Origin: Lenzites betulinus
Taxonomy: Eukaryota; Basidiomycota; Agaricomycetes; Polyporales; Polyporaceae
Direction of reading: 5' to 3'
DNA length: 64,000 nt
Assembly (NCBI GenBank): GCA_022264855.1
Contig: JABYQU010000059.1
Location: 124,001-188,000 of the forward strand
The notes under the pieces were generated by a model that was given only the letters and a program-made list of their open reading frames with translations, was not told the origin of the DNA and did not search any database. The translations under genes were made by a program, and so were the position numbers. The stretch's first letter is position 1, and the number at the start of each line of letters is the position of its first letter. Below are positions 10,914 through 22,368 of this stretch, piece after piece.

Positions 10914-11879
10914 ATGAGTGTTCTCTCCTGTCGACCCTACCTGCGCCATCTCTGCGTCATGATCCCTGGACTTGCCTTTGTCGACGAGACCGCGCTGCAG
11001 TCGCGCAAGCGGAAACAGGGTCCTGCTCTTGGGTGCGACCGCGACCGTTCCCGGGCCGATCTGCGAACAGTGTTCGACGGCGAAGTCTGTGAGAGATGCT
11101 CGTACAGTCAGAGTCGCCGTGGGAGAACTGACCGGGGCGCTGCTGTAGCCACGCGCTCTGGGGGAAGGTGTACGGGTATGCGGTACGACCTCGACGGCTA
11201 TGTGCAGAAGATCGTCATTGGCTGCAAGCTGAAGCTCGTGGGCTGGCCGGAGGGCGTACCTTTCGGAAACCTGAGCAACATTGGTGGCGGCATGTGGGCG
11301 CTCCGTGAGCTGCAGCGTCTCTGGTACTTGCCGGAGGAGTCGGCGTTCCGGCTCAGGTTCGAGGACGCGTCGGAGGAGGATGTTGCAGCCGCGAAGCTGG
11401 ACCCGATGAGCGCCCACCCTCACCCGACCAAACGGGGGATCACGCCGAAGCGCAAGGCGGTGAGGCGTGCGGAGGACCCGCCTCCCGCTGTCGTCAAGGC
11501 TCTTGTATTCCACCCTCTCACGCTCGACTTCCTTGGGACACACGCGACATCGACAGAGCCCGGGGCTGGGGATGCGCCCGTGGACGGCAGCACGCGCGAC
11601 CCGCAGCAGCGGAAGGACAACAAGAGGCGGCGGGTGTGGGCGAGCAAGCCGAATCCGCACCGCAAGCGGCTCCCGAAACGGGGAGTGCTGAGCATGCGCT
11701 CGGTGATCCCTGGCTTGTCGGAGGCGGGGAGCTCGAGCAGTGGAGGGCGGGCGGCGAAGCGTGCACGGGAGGACTACGCGGTGGACGACCGACTGGAGGA
11801 TATCGAGTGGTCGTCCGAGGTGGAGATGGCGGCGTCGGAGGCGGACGAGATTGAGTCTGCGTCGGGCGACTGGGACTAG
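10914..11879 (+). CDS. Unrecognised basidiomycete protein (GWPEGVPFGN motif), copy 1
   Basis: Two exons, 10914-11088 and 11149-11879, give about 301 residues. The 60-nt intron starts GTGAGA, carries CTGAC near its end and closes with CTGTAG. Residues about 65-140 hold YVQKIVIGCKLKLVGWPEG followed by PFGNLSNIGGGMWALRELQR. I associate this module with many uncharacterised basidiomycete proteins, some near transposons, and cannot give it a function. The remainder is basic (RKRK, KDNKRRRVWASKP, HRKRLPKRG) and ends in an acidic tail (DRLEDIEWSSEVEM to DEIESASGDWD), a composition that suggests a nuclear or nucleic-acid-associated protein. The start was chosen because the third unit has a stop just upstream of the same ATG. 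Confidence 0.6.
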   Translation: MSVLSCRPYLRHLCVMIPGLAFVDETALQSRKRKQGPALGCDRDRSRADLRTVFDGEVCERCSYSQSRRGRTDRGAAVATRSGGRCTGMRYDLDGYVQKIVIGCKLKLVGWPEGVPFGNLSNIGGGMWALRELQRLWYLPEESAFRLRFEDASEEDVAAAKLDPMSAHPHPTKRGITPKRKAVRRAEDPPPAVVKALVFHPLTLDFLGTHATSTEPGAGDAPVDGSTRDPQQRKDNKRRRVWASKPNPHRKRLPKRGVLSMRSVIPGLSEAGSSSSGGRAAKRAREDYAVDDRLEDIEWSSEVEMAASEADEIESASGDWD

Positions 11880-13479
11880 CGCGAGGCAAGGCGAAGCGGC
11901 GTGGATTGGCTCATAATACTACAATGTCGTAATCAGGTCACTATTCATCTCGTGTTACCTTCTGGCGTACGGGACGCGCGGACGGCAGAGCGAATGCGGG
12001 CGAACGGCAAGGAGGAGGAGGCGAAGACTCGGATGTGTTTCGCGGCTGAAGTACGGTGGGCGCCTTTCCTTATACAGCAGTTGCCTAAGATCGCGCGCGC
12101 GCAAGTTTCGCCGGGCGGTGGCTCTCTCGTCGTGCACCCACCCATGTACTACCAACTCCCGACGGCGGTGGACAATCCAACAGAGACATACTGACAGTGC
12201 AATTTCTGTGTGCTCAATTCTCTTGCACAGTGCTCGGGCACAGGTTTATTATCAGTCTAGCTAGCAGTACAAATTACATCGGCGAGGGTGATTCAAGCCG
12301 GCGTAAGGATGCCTACGCAGCAGGATTGTATTTACTACAATGGCACATCGGGAATGGCTGGCGGCCGGATAAGGAAGCACAGGCGGGCTGAAATGGGGCG
12401 TGAGACGCCAAGCGGGCTGGACACACACGGCTAGCTTGAAGGGCTTACGTCTGAGAATCGGACACCGCCTTGCGTACGCGAAGATAGATTGTGGTGCTAC
12501 TAGTTATGTAGTGAACACTTGCGCGGGGCGGCTGGCGAAGCCCCATCATACTACCCCTCCTCCTCGCCCGGTGGGCCCGGCCATCTCTGGCTTCCCCCCT
12601 CTGTAAGCTCGCACCCTCGTCGTCTGCCCACTAGGCACCCACCCACCGATCTTGCTCTGACTCGGGCAGTCTGTGAAGGTGAGTAATACATGCGGCAGAG
12701 CAGAGTCAGGGAGTGGGGTGAGCGGCGGGCGGCGGGCAGGCGTCAGGACGGCGGGCGAGTGGCGGGGCGAGCGTCGGAGGAGCAGGCGGGTGGCGGGCAG
12801 CAAGTGTTGGGCGGCGGATGGGCGGCGGGAAGCGGGCGGGCGGCAGGCATCGGGCGGGCGAGGGCGAGCCACAGACAGGTGAGCAGCCTTTTGCATCTGT
12901 GACAATCTGATACAACCATCTCCGCCCCCGGCTGCCTGCCGCCACTCGCACGGCGGCGGCAGATCTTGCGGTACAGAGCAGCGGCTGGCGGGGCGGGGGC
13001 GGGGCGGCAAGTGTCCGCGCAAGACTTGCAGCCCACTCACAAACCGGCGGACGGCGACGTGCGAATGGCAACGGCGGCAACAAAAGCCAGCGCAAGACTC
13101 GCTGCGCGCACGGGTGCGCAGTACATACATGTGGCGGGAGAGGGCCGCCGGCGGAGTACGAGACACAGAGGCAGGACGGGAGTGACTAGCTGGCGATGTT
13201 GCGAGCACACCACGGATCGAGCCGCCAGGGCGCGCGGTGCTCGCGGGAGGTCACCAAGTGTCGACGGACGCTTTGCGCATTGTGCGCGGACATGTAATGA
13301 ATATCTGTATTGCTCTGAGCTACTGTCGGGACGGTAATGCACTGCGAAAGACCTACCTTGCGTGCAGCGCCAGTTATACTCCTGCGCTATCTGCTCGCCC
13401 GCGCCGCCGACTGTCCTCCCATACGGTATACTGGTGCTATCCTACAGTACACTGCGACCTACCGTGCTGCCCGACTGCT
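11880..13479. other. Unit 1 right spacer with a G-rich tract
   Basis: No gene seen. About 12706-12890 is a G-rich tract of GCGGGCGG, GGGCAGG and GGGCGAG blocks, with enough closely spaced G-runs on the plus strand to form G-quadruplexes. The segment 12268-12331 holds the empty sites of two elements inserted in the third unit: TACAAATTAC at 12268-12277 for the foldback element and ATTGTATT at 12324-12331 for the hAT-like element. The segment about 12290-13410 recurs at 55626-56762. Confidence 0.6.
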
Positions 13480-13728
13480 CGTCGCCGACCTACCTTTATC
13501 CCACAAGTCGTTGCCCTACCTTTATCCACTGGTTGTTACCCTACCTGTGTCCCATGTCGTTGTCGCCCTACCTGTATCCCATGTCGTTGTCGCCCTACCT
13601 TTATCGCGAGTGCACGTCGCCCTACTCTACCCACAATACGCCCGCCGTCCTACCTTACCCGCAATACGCCCGTTGTGCTACTTTACCCAATACACCCGCC
13701 GTCCTACTACTACCCCCCATGTGTGCTG
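13480..13728. repeat. CCTACC-rich degenerate minisatellite, unit 1
   Basis: Irregular repeats of about 28 bp built on CGCCCTACCTTTATCCCATG and TCGTTGTCGCCCTACC, changing to AATACGCCCGCCGTCCTACC in the right half. It ends about 180 bp before the tandem-unit junction at 13905/13906. It resembles no telomere repeat exactly (fungal CCCTAA is absent). The same array occurs at 24936-25184 but is missing from the right end of the third unit. Confidence 0.7.
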
Positions 13729-13887
13729 AGGACGCGATTCTCCCAGTGGCGAATGAACCGCTTGGCCCGCGAGCCGCGTCGGCAGCCGCGCGCGCCGGCA
13801 GCCACGCCCGCACGCACACGACGCCGCACGCGCGACGCGGCTCGACGCCCGCCGCAGCCTGCCAGCCGCCGCCGCGAAGAACGAGAC

Positions 13888-15759
13888 TCACCGGCGTCCG
13901 ACCGCGCTCGCGCCATCGGCCTTCGCCTCCGGCCTCCTCTTCCCCCGCGTGTCCTCCGCATAGTTCTCGTAGAAGTTGTGCTCGTCCTTGCCGGACGCCG
14001 AGCGCCCGGGACCGTCCCAGAAGTGGTGCGCCTGCGAGTACACGCCGTACGAGGTCGGGACGACCTCAATGAGGTCTCCGCGCGCGACCTCGATCGCGGG
14101 GATCTCGGACGCGGGCAGCCCGATGAGGTACGCGAGGATGCAGCGGATGACGGACGCATGCCCGATGATGAGCAGGTCTTCGCGCTCGCGCTCGAGTTCG
14201 ATGAGTGTTGGTTCGAGGCGGACTGCGGGTGCGGAGAACGTCAGCCGCAGGAGCAGATGGAGGGGGGAAAGAGGCCCTACCGCAGAGGTCGTGATAGCTC
14301 TCCGCACGCGGTGCGCGGTATGCGTACGGGTCGTTCACGAACCGCTCCCACTCGTCAGGGTAGTACTTGCGCACCTGATCGGGCGAGAGGCCATCCCAGA
14401 CGCCCGGGTTGATTTCAGACATCTGTGGCCGCTCTAGCACTTTCACTTTCGGCGGCGGCGCGTGGTCGTTCGCCCCTTTGGTGAGGAACGGCCATGCGGT
14501 GTGATGCGAGCGACGGCGGGCAGAGGACCAGATCTGCACCAGGGAACGTGGATGAGTTTAGAAGCGCGGCAAGGGAGGATGTGCATACAACGAGCCGGCG
14601 TTCAGCAGGGTTGATTCCGCGCTGTTCCAGCGATTTCGCCCGCCGGTCTAGAACGAACTCTTTGAGGCGCTCAGCATACTCCCACCCAGCGGGCGAGAGA
14701 TCCGAGTCGGCTTTGTAGGAATGCTCGATGAGCGATTGTCCGGACTAGCCTGCTAGTCAGCATACTTCTTTGAGCCTAATGGAGCAAGCATACCCGAGCA
14801 AAGTAGATCGTTCGCGGCCTGTTGTGGATGTTCATCAGGAAGAAGACAATCCGAGATTGTAGGTAGCCGTGAACGTTCTGTATGGTGCTTGAGTCCGACT
14901 GATACCAAGTCAGTGCTGTGGTCTTACGTTTACCATGATCTTCTCCCCGACCTAGAGTGCGGTTAGAACTGAACACAAGCAAGAGGTCACAGCATTGGCT
15001 ACATACATTCTTGATGCGGATAAATGGCCAGGTTGTCTCTTCCACAGGCTCATAATGCAGCTCGTGGTCCTTGATACGGTTCAGGTAGTCCTGCACCGCT
15101 CGTTCTGGATCCCAGCTGCGGTACTGGCGGGGACGGGTTGAGCCCCTCTGCCACTAGTGAGCTGAGCAACGGATACTTGCATCGGGAGAGGAGATCTTGA
15201 CGCTCCGAATGTTCGCCATGATGATCTCCTCATTGTCACATGAGTTTTCTATTCGACAATGTGAGCACCAAAGCCGGAACAAGGACGATGAACGTACCCA
15301 GCATGATAACATGGATGCCGGCCTTATCGAACTTTTCGGCCACGGCGTTGCGGCGCTCGCGCGTACCGTTGTTTGCATCGTAGATGACGACCTGGCCGCC
15401 TGCATTGAAGAAATCCCAGATCTGCTGCTCGCAGCCCTGAAGGACCTTCTCGCGGAGCTTGATCGTTTCTTCGCTCTTCTCTCCTTGCGCCAACTTCAGC
15501 TCGATCATAAAGGCGGGAGGCAGACGAACATACCCAATGTGAAGTAATCTGGCGGCAGCTTCTGCGCGCTCCCGAGGACCTTTCGTCTGTAGTCTCCGAG
15601 CGAGATGACGGTGGTCTTTACTCCCGTCCATCGGAGATATCGTTCAAGTGCGCGCGAAACATGCGTCTTTCCGCGAGCGGGGAGTCCGACGGTACATACT
15701 AGGATTTTGCCGGCGTGGAAGAGTAAACCAGACGCTGTCGTGTATAGAGGTGCAACCAT
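13888..15759 (-). CDS. PFKFB: 6-phosphofructo-2-kinase family, copy 2 (chimeric, altered C-terminus)
   Basis: Same nine-exon structure as copy 1: 15759-15534, 15483-15298, 15248-15181, 15123-15007, 14951-14928, 14877-14794, 14744-14589, 14533-14281, 14222-13888; about 482 residues. P-loop, DANNGTRERR block and Ser-for-His change (ARSGQS) are retained, as is the GC donor of intron 3. The repeat junction at 13905/13906 cuts the last exon. After EAKADGAS the protein ends AVGRR and stops 18 bp beyond the junction instead of reading EPVVAAVAA. The stop TGA overlaps a good donor (GGTGAGTC), so a spliced extension into about 13890-13740 is conceivable. One substitution separates it from copy 1 in the phosphatase half (KYYPDEW versus KYYADEW). 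The lost tail is outside the conserved fold, so the enzyme should still fold. Confidence 0.85.
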
Positions 15760-18700
15760 GATCTAGACAAGATGACAGTAGTCGCCCAAGTGAATGCGGC
15801 GGAGGAAGGCGGAGGAGGAGGAGGTCGAGGTCGAGGAGGTAGATTCCGAAACCCAGGCCACTCATAGGAGAATCCTATCTTATCTTATCTTACCCTGAAT
15901 GCTATCTAAGCAGCACTTCGCCGCGCCCTGCGTCATGGACAACCCCCCATACCCGCGTGGAAACAAATCGAACGCTCCTCCTCCTCCTCCTCCCACAACG
16001 CCCACGTCCGGCCGCCCCGCCTCTCTTCACTCGCTCCCCCTTCTTTCCTTCCCTGCCTGCCTGCGTCCATCCCCCTGCGTTGCCCCTCCGTCTGCAGACA
16101 GCGGACGCCGCACGCGCCGCCCTCTCTATGCTTGCACGCTAGCCGGCGCTCCGCCGCCTCGCCTCCTCCTTCGCCCTCCGCGCCCGGCCTCGTCTGTCCC
16201 ACCGCCGCACGAGCTCCCTCTCCCGCCAGGCCCCGCACTCCGCCTTCCCGCCGCAACGCTCGCACACTCGCGTACTATCACCGGCGCACTCGCGTAATAC
16301 CACCGCAGGCTTGCGCGCATCCATACCCGTCGCGTCCGCAGGCCGTGAAACATGCACCCACATCGGCAGCCGCCATCACGTCTTCGTGCTCAGGGATCGC
16401 CTGCGCTGCTGCCAGTGTTTACCACTGTGTTGGGCGTCGCCGCGGGGGACTCGTCCCGAGTGAGCGCCGTTCATAGCTGACTATCTCTTGCTATTCCCGC
16501 GGCGCGCGATTGCCCCCGCCCACTTGTGTTCGACACCTCGTGCATGCGCACGTCGAGCACGTCTGCGCGGCGTTCTGCGCGACGCTCTGGTAAGTAGTTG
16601 TGCCCTGCCATAGGATGCGCACCCACGCCGTGGGCTTGCCCCGCGTGCCGATATGACATCCGGACGCGCGCCCACCGTACATCCATTCGCCAAGGCCGCC
16701 GTTCCGTCCCGCTTGCCCGGCAGCACCTCGCCGCCATCTACCGACCCAATCCGCCCCGTCCTGCGAAGCGCAAGGACGGTCATTCGTCATGTACACGGCG
16801 GGCTAGGCGACAATGATGCCGCTGCCCCGCGCACGCGTATGCTCAATGCCCGCCGCCGCGAGACGTCTGGTGCGTTCGATTTCACATTGTGTAAAGTACA
16901 CGCCGTCCGCCGCCGCGCGCTCATCGTGAACAACGCCATTCGTGCATCGCAGGCGACGGCTAGCGCGATCCGTAGCAGGCGCGTGAGTCTTCCATCTTTG
17001 TCGATTCTTTCATCTAGTTTATTGGTTCTCTCGTAGGTACACTTACATGTTAGCTACGAGACGTCGTCGTACGCCGGGCAATACATGTGAGTGAGCGCTG
17101 CATCGCAGAGTGTGCGCGCCAATGCACAGGCGCGAAATGACCAGAGTAGTCGGACAGCAGTGAGGACAGGCTCAGCGCATGTGGTAACCCAAGCACACCG
17201 CCCACAAGCGGATCGCCAACTTGTCTGGAGGCCTCGCGCAGTGCTGCCGTGTGCAAGCTCGCCTGCCGCCGCCGCCGTCGCTGCCTGTGGAGGTTCGGCC
17301 GCCGCCCCGCCCAGATACACTTGGCTGCGACCGCCGCGGTCCCCATCGCCCCCAGCTCGTCGCGCGCGACCGCGATAGCCAGCGCGAGCTCTCGCAGCTC
17401 CCTCCGTGTGCAGGCATGTCCCCCGCCGCCCCCTCTGTGATCGAATGCAAAGGGCGCGCCCGGCACTGACACAGGTGCGCCCAGCTCTCCCCCATCGCCC
17501 CTTCGCATGCGGGTGCGCCCCCGCCGCCCCCCGCACGATGTACGTCGTCGATTGAGGCGACGGCGGCTTGCAGGCTCGGCGCCCACTGTGCGCCGGCCTG
17601 CCCCCACTGAGGGGCGTCTGTCCCGACCTCAGCGCCGCCCGGCGTCGCCATGGCTTGCAGGCACATCGCCTGCCGTCGCCCCCACATGGAGGCGCCCTCC
17701 TCCTGCGCTCACAGTCGAAGCCGCCGCCCGGGCGCACGCCGAATGTGCACAAGGGTGTTCCCCGCCGTCCCCCCCATGCGCGTGCACGTCCCCGCGCTCC
17801 CGCTGCTCGCTAGTACACCCCCCGCGGCGCCTCGCGCTTGTACACGCACCGGCCCTCGTCCAGCCGCGCCTGCACTACACGCCGCCTATTGCGAGCTGGC
17901 CGCGCCGCCGCCCGCGTCCATGATGCTGCTCTTGGGAGCTCCAAGGTGCGCCCACTGGCGGCGTGCGCTCCGCACACGCGGTGGGTGCACATAGGTGCGC
18001 GATTGAAACGCGCGCTGCGCGGGCTGTGTTCGGGGGCTCGGGGGCTCGTCCCGAATGGCCGTCGTTCGTTTGCGGGTATGTGCATCCCTTCACGCCCTGC
18101 TATTCCCGGAGCGCGCGATCGCGTCCCCGCCGCTCACGCTGTCCTGCTAGTGCCCCGTCGCTCCGATGCGCCTGCAACGCCGCGCGCCCTCCCGCAACCG
18201 TCCCGTTCTCGTTATCACTGTCGCGGCCGGCCGTGAGCTGCGAAGGGTGCGCTGAAGTTGAAGCTTCCCCCGCCGGCGGATACCGAGGAGGCGCAGTACA
18301 AGCAAAGGGCGGCGACTCCGCGGTGTCTGACGGCAGGAGACAGCACACCCGCACGCCTGCGTGTTCACTCGGCGTCGCCGTCGGCTCGTCCGTCCTCTTG
18401 TTTCACCTATACCGCCCGCCTTGCGCTGTCAACGCTTCGCGCCAACGCCGCCCGCTTCCTGCTTCCCGGCTCGCGGAGGCAGGGCACTGGCCCCACACAG
18501 GCGATCTGAGTCGTCGCAGTATTGCGACGCGGCGCCGCGGCGTGGCGCCGTCGGGTGCCCTGCCCGCTCTCTGTGCGAGTCGCCCGCAACTTGGCCGTAG
18601 TGCACCCGCGGAGGACGCGCGGCGATGCACTGGCACTCGCGCACACTTGCGTTGAAGGGAACGACTCCGACGAGTGCAATTAGTTGTCATTTGATCACGA

Positions 18701-18989
18701 AATGTATGTACACGGCTCGTCTACTCCGATATACATTCGCGCGTGTGTCCATCTACGTCGGCCTCGTTAACGTTTGACGCGAACACTCGACGGTCGGCCT
18801 CGTATCGGGAACGGCGGCCGCGCGTGCGCGAACGCAGACCACGCATTGCACGTCGCCGCGCGTCGGGGGTGGGTCGGGGCCAGACCACCGTACACAGGCC
18901 ACCCACTTCACACCGGAAATGTGCGCGCCGCCGTCCCCGACGGCCATCGTATACTCGGCAACTCCTCGCCAGGTCGTCCGTCCCGGCGC
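15760..18989. other. GC-rich non-coding part of unit 2
   Basis: By eye identical to 4305-7534. The purine-rich stretch and TCTTATCTTATC leader motif sit at 15795-15890, followed by low-complexity C/G-rich DNA. No gene seen. Confidence 0.6.
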
Positions 18990-20880
18990 CGACTTGAAAC
19001 GGCTCGGATCGCGTCGAGAGTTGGCGCGATGGCAGAGCACGCCCGTGAGCGTGTGCGTCCCGAGTTTTGCGGCGGCGCGACACGCCGTCGAGGCGCGAAG
19101 CGCGTTTGGGTGGATGTGCACCCGGAGGTCCGAGCTGCCATGTGACGCACTCGTTTTCGCTCGGATCGCGGCGCGCGTCGGAGGGTGCTTGCGGCATGTC
19201 TATGCGAGTGTACGTCTTGCGTTGCGCAGCGATCCAACGAGCGGCCGAGGCGCGACGGCGGTTTCGGTGCCCAGGTGCCAGCCAAGAGGTCCCACCACAT
19301 CGCACATACTGAATCTGCTCGGATCGCGGCGGGCCTTGGGGGGTAGTTGCGGTACGTCTATGCGAGTGTGCGCCTTGAGTTGCGCGGCAGTACGCGGCGC
19401 CGTCGAGGCGCGACGGCCGTTTCGGTGTTTGTGTGCCCGAAGATGCACGAACATGGCGCATTTCCATTTCTGCTCGGAACGCCCCGAAACTCGGCGAGCG
19501 CGGAGGATACATGCAGGCGAGAGTGCGTAGCAAACGGCGTTGCGAACAGACGTCGGGCCGAGTCGCGGTTGGCGATGTTCTGCGTGCCCCCACTGGCATG
19601 ACACCTTGGGCTCGTCAAATGGTCAGATTCGTTTTTGCTCGGATCGACCTGAAACGCGGGGAGCACACACCTTTCGTTCGGGCGAGACGACGCGCGAAGT
19701 CACGCGACGTGCCGATACGGGCTCGGCGAGGGGTGAGCGTCCTTCTTGGGATGGTGCCTGTGTGCACATGAAATGTCGCCAAAGTGAGCGGAGCCTTTTT
19801 TGCTCGGATCTGTCTGGAACGCCGTGAGCATGCTGCGTTCGTTCACGCGAGACGACGTACAGAGTTGCGCGACGTACGAACAAAGGCTCGACGAGGGGCC
19901 AGCAGTTCTTTCCGGAAAATGCGAATGTGCCCATGAAACCGCCTCGAAGTGGCCGGATATTTTTTGCTCGGATCGGCTTGGAATGCTGTGAGCACGCAGC
20001 TTTCGTTCAGTCGAGACGGCGTACCAAGTTGCAGGGCCGTCGGATGAGGGTCGAACTCGGGGCGAGCGGTCTTCTCCACATGATTTTGCCCATGTGCTCA
20101 TGAAACCTCGCCAAAGTGCCGAGATACTTTTTGCTCGGAGCTGTCTGGAACGACGTGAGCGCGTAGCGTTCGTGCAGGCGAGACGACGTCCGAAGCTGCG
20201 CGGTCGTCGGATGCGGGACGAGCTCGGGGTGAGCGGTCTTCTCCACATAATGCTGATGTGCACCATGAAACCTCGCCAAAGTGAGCAGACAATATTTGCT
20301 CAGATCTGTCTGTAACTCCGTGAGCATCTAGCGTTCGTTCAGGCGAGACGGCGTACAAGTTTGCGCGACGTACGGACATGGACTCGACGAGGGCTGGGCG
20401 GTCCTCTCCGGATTATGCCGATGTGCACATGAAACTTCGCCAAAGTGGTCGGATATTTTTTGCTCGGATCTGTCTGGAATGCTGTGAGCATCTAGCGTTC
20501 GTTCAGGCGAGATGACGTACGAAGTTGCAGCGCCATTGGATGCGCGCTGAATGTGGGGCAAACGGTCTTCTACAGATAGTGCCGATGTGCCAATGAAACT
20601 TCGCCAAGGTGGCCGGATAATATTTTTGCTCGGAACGGTCTGGAACACCGTGAGCACGTAGCATTCGTTCAGTCGAGACGACATACCAAGTTGCGCGACC
20701 TACGGACGTGGGCTCGACAAGGCGTGGGCGGTTCTTTCCGGACAATGCTGCCAATGTGCCCATGAGACCACATCGAAGTGGTCGGATTTTGTTTTTGCTC
20801 GGATCTGTCTGGAAGGGGATTGGCATCTAGCGTTCGTTCAGGCGAGATGACGTACGAAGTTGCGCGGCCGTCGGATGCAG
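18990..20880. repeat. Tandem array of about 165-bp repeats, unit 2 (12 repeats)
   Basis: Same twelve repeats in the same order as in unit 1, shifted by 11,455 bp. No repeat gained or lost relative to unit 1 was noticed, although such arrays change quickly. This supports a very recent duplication or a sequence-assembly duplication. Confidence 0.85.
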
Positions 20881-22368
20881 AACGAACGCAGAATGGACGA
20901 TATTCTTGGGATATCCTCGAACACCGGCCATGCATGATGCCGGTAGGAGCGGCGTCGAATGCGCTTGGCGCACCGACTCGGGACGCGCACTCAGGGTGTG
21001 GTAGTGCGCGGAAGAAGCGAGCGTTGTTGGTGGCGAGGTGATCGGCGAGTAATATCGGTTCCATGCTTGTGTTCAGGCCATCGGCAGTCATCCATGATGG
21101 CGCCGCGGCGGGGCGCCCAGACGTTCCAGTAGATGTGTTTGTCGAGCGACGATGGCCCCACCCGCGTGTAAGTACGCATCTACACGGAGAGGTTTCGTTT
21201 GCCTGACCGCGCCGGGCTCGAGGGCTTTCGAACGAGGCGTCGAGCTATAGAACTGGAGTGAAGAAACAATAGTTTTCGTGTCAGCGCCCCGGAAATTCGA
21301 CAGGCGACTTCGATTACATACCACCGAAGTCGCGGGCGTGTGCTAACCCGGCGCCGCACCAGTAATTCACTCGCGCGGAATGGCGCCGTTCACCGAAGGG
21401 CCCAAAGTTGAACGATTGACCCTGAGTCGGAGCGAGCCTGCGCCCGTGAGATGCGCACCCGTTGTGTGACGGCAGTCTAAACGGAGAGCGACGGCAGTAT
21501 AAACGGAGATCGGCGTCAGTGCACGGCGTACAAAGATGGATACAGGGACGGACGTACCGAATATCGCTTGTATATCCACATCTCATGATGTGACCGCGGG
21601 TACTAGTCCACACAGATCGGCGTTGTGTCCGTCTGCGCCGTGCGTTTGCACACTTGTCTGTGCAGTCCCGTGAACGGGGAGAGTGTGGCGTTGCGCATGG
21701 AGCAGGGTAGAGACCTCGTTGTTCAGCGAGGAGATTCTGTATTGGATAGGACATGCTCTCATTCGAGGTATGGTGGGGGGACTATACCAGGCGTGTATAG
21801 TGCGATCGAATCGACTGTATCTACTGTATTAAGACTGCACGAGTACGGTGCGGCGAGTTCAGTAGCCCGTACTTACCTCTTGGATGTCGCGGCTTGTGCC
21901 GGCTGGGCAGTGCGATATGCAAGGGTGGCGATCCGGGTACTAGACACGCGGGCTTGAGGGATGTCCTGTCGGAGCTGTCCAGGCTTCTGAAGACGGCAGG
22001 AAGCGTGGCGGCCCTGGTCCGTGTTTCGATCGAGCTCCATCGGTAGACTACTTTGAGTACGGCTGTAAGCAGACTAACATAGACGAGAGTGTTAAAGTTT
22101 CGCGTACGGCGTGCCTCGCGATATTTGCTCTGCCTCCTGTCGAACACGGCGGCAATCTCGTCGCGGTTGTAGACAGATGCACCCCGGTGACGGACTGACG
22201 GCTACATGAAACTACTAGTTATGCGAAAGGGATTGCAGCGTGCCATGACGCCTCTGAGTCCGGTCACATTGAGAGCAACTGTGCAGATAATTTGTTTGTA
22301 TACACTGCAGCATGCGGGAGGAGGTAGCGCCTCTGCTTGAGCTCGCTGTTATAATCTATGCACAAGGC
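20881..22368. other. Unit 2 spacer
   Basis: Copy of 9426-10913 with the same protein-like minus-strand remnants (about 21091-20895 and 22190-22025) and the same duplicated block of about 21 bp. No gene can be supported. Confidence 0.4.

Larger units (their letters stand above)
2451..13905. repeat. Tandem unit 1 (11,455 bp)
   Basis: First of two nearly identical direct repeats. The sequence from 2451 (GCTCGCGCCATCGG) recurs at 13906 and again at 25362. By eye, units 1 and 2 differ at 2487, 2595, 2616 and 2904, all in the first 454 bp, and then only by one G in a G-run near 12990/24446. The left boundary falls inside the last exon of the PFK-2 gene. Content in order: PFK-2 gene (-), GC-rich non-coding DNA, array of about 165-bp repeats, unknown gene with a GWPEGVPFGN motif (+), G-rich tract, CCTACC-rich minisatellite. 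Confidence 0.9.

Noticed and set aside
11089..11148. Continuous 340-codon reading of the unknown gene without an intron
   Set aside because: Copy 3 has a stop in this segment and all copies have donor, branch-like and acceptor signals with preserved phase.
10809..11660. Minus-strand frame of 283 codons opposite the GWPEGVPFGN gene
   Set aside because: It is an antisense shadow of a GC-rich coding region; the plus-strand frame has the intron, the motif and the acidic tail.
13480..13728. Interstitial telomere repeat
   Set aside because: The motif is CCTACC/CCCTACC with variable spacing, not the CCCTAA of fungal telomeres.
13237..14412. Plus-strand open frame of 391 codons (and its copy at 24693-25868)
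   Set aside because: It runs antisense to the PFK-2 exons and through the CCTACC minisatellite. Its content follows from repeats and GC bias, and the minus-strand kinase exons are clearly the genuine coding sequence.
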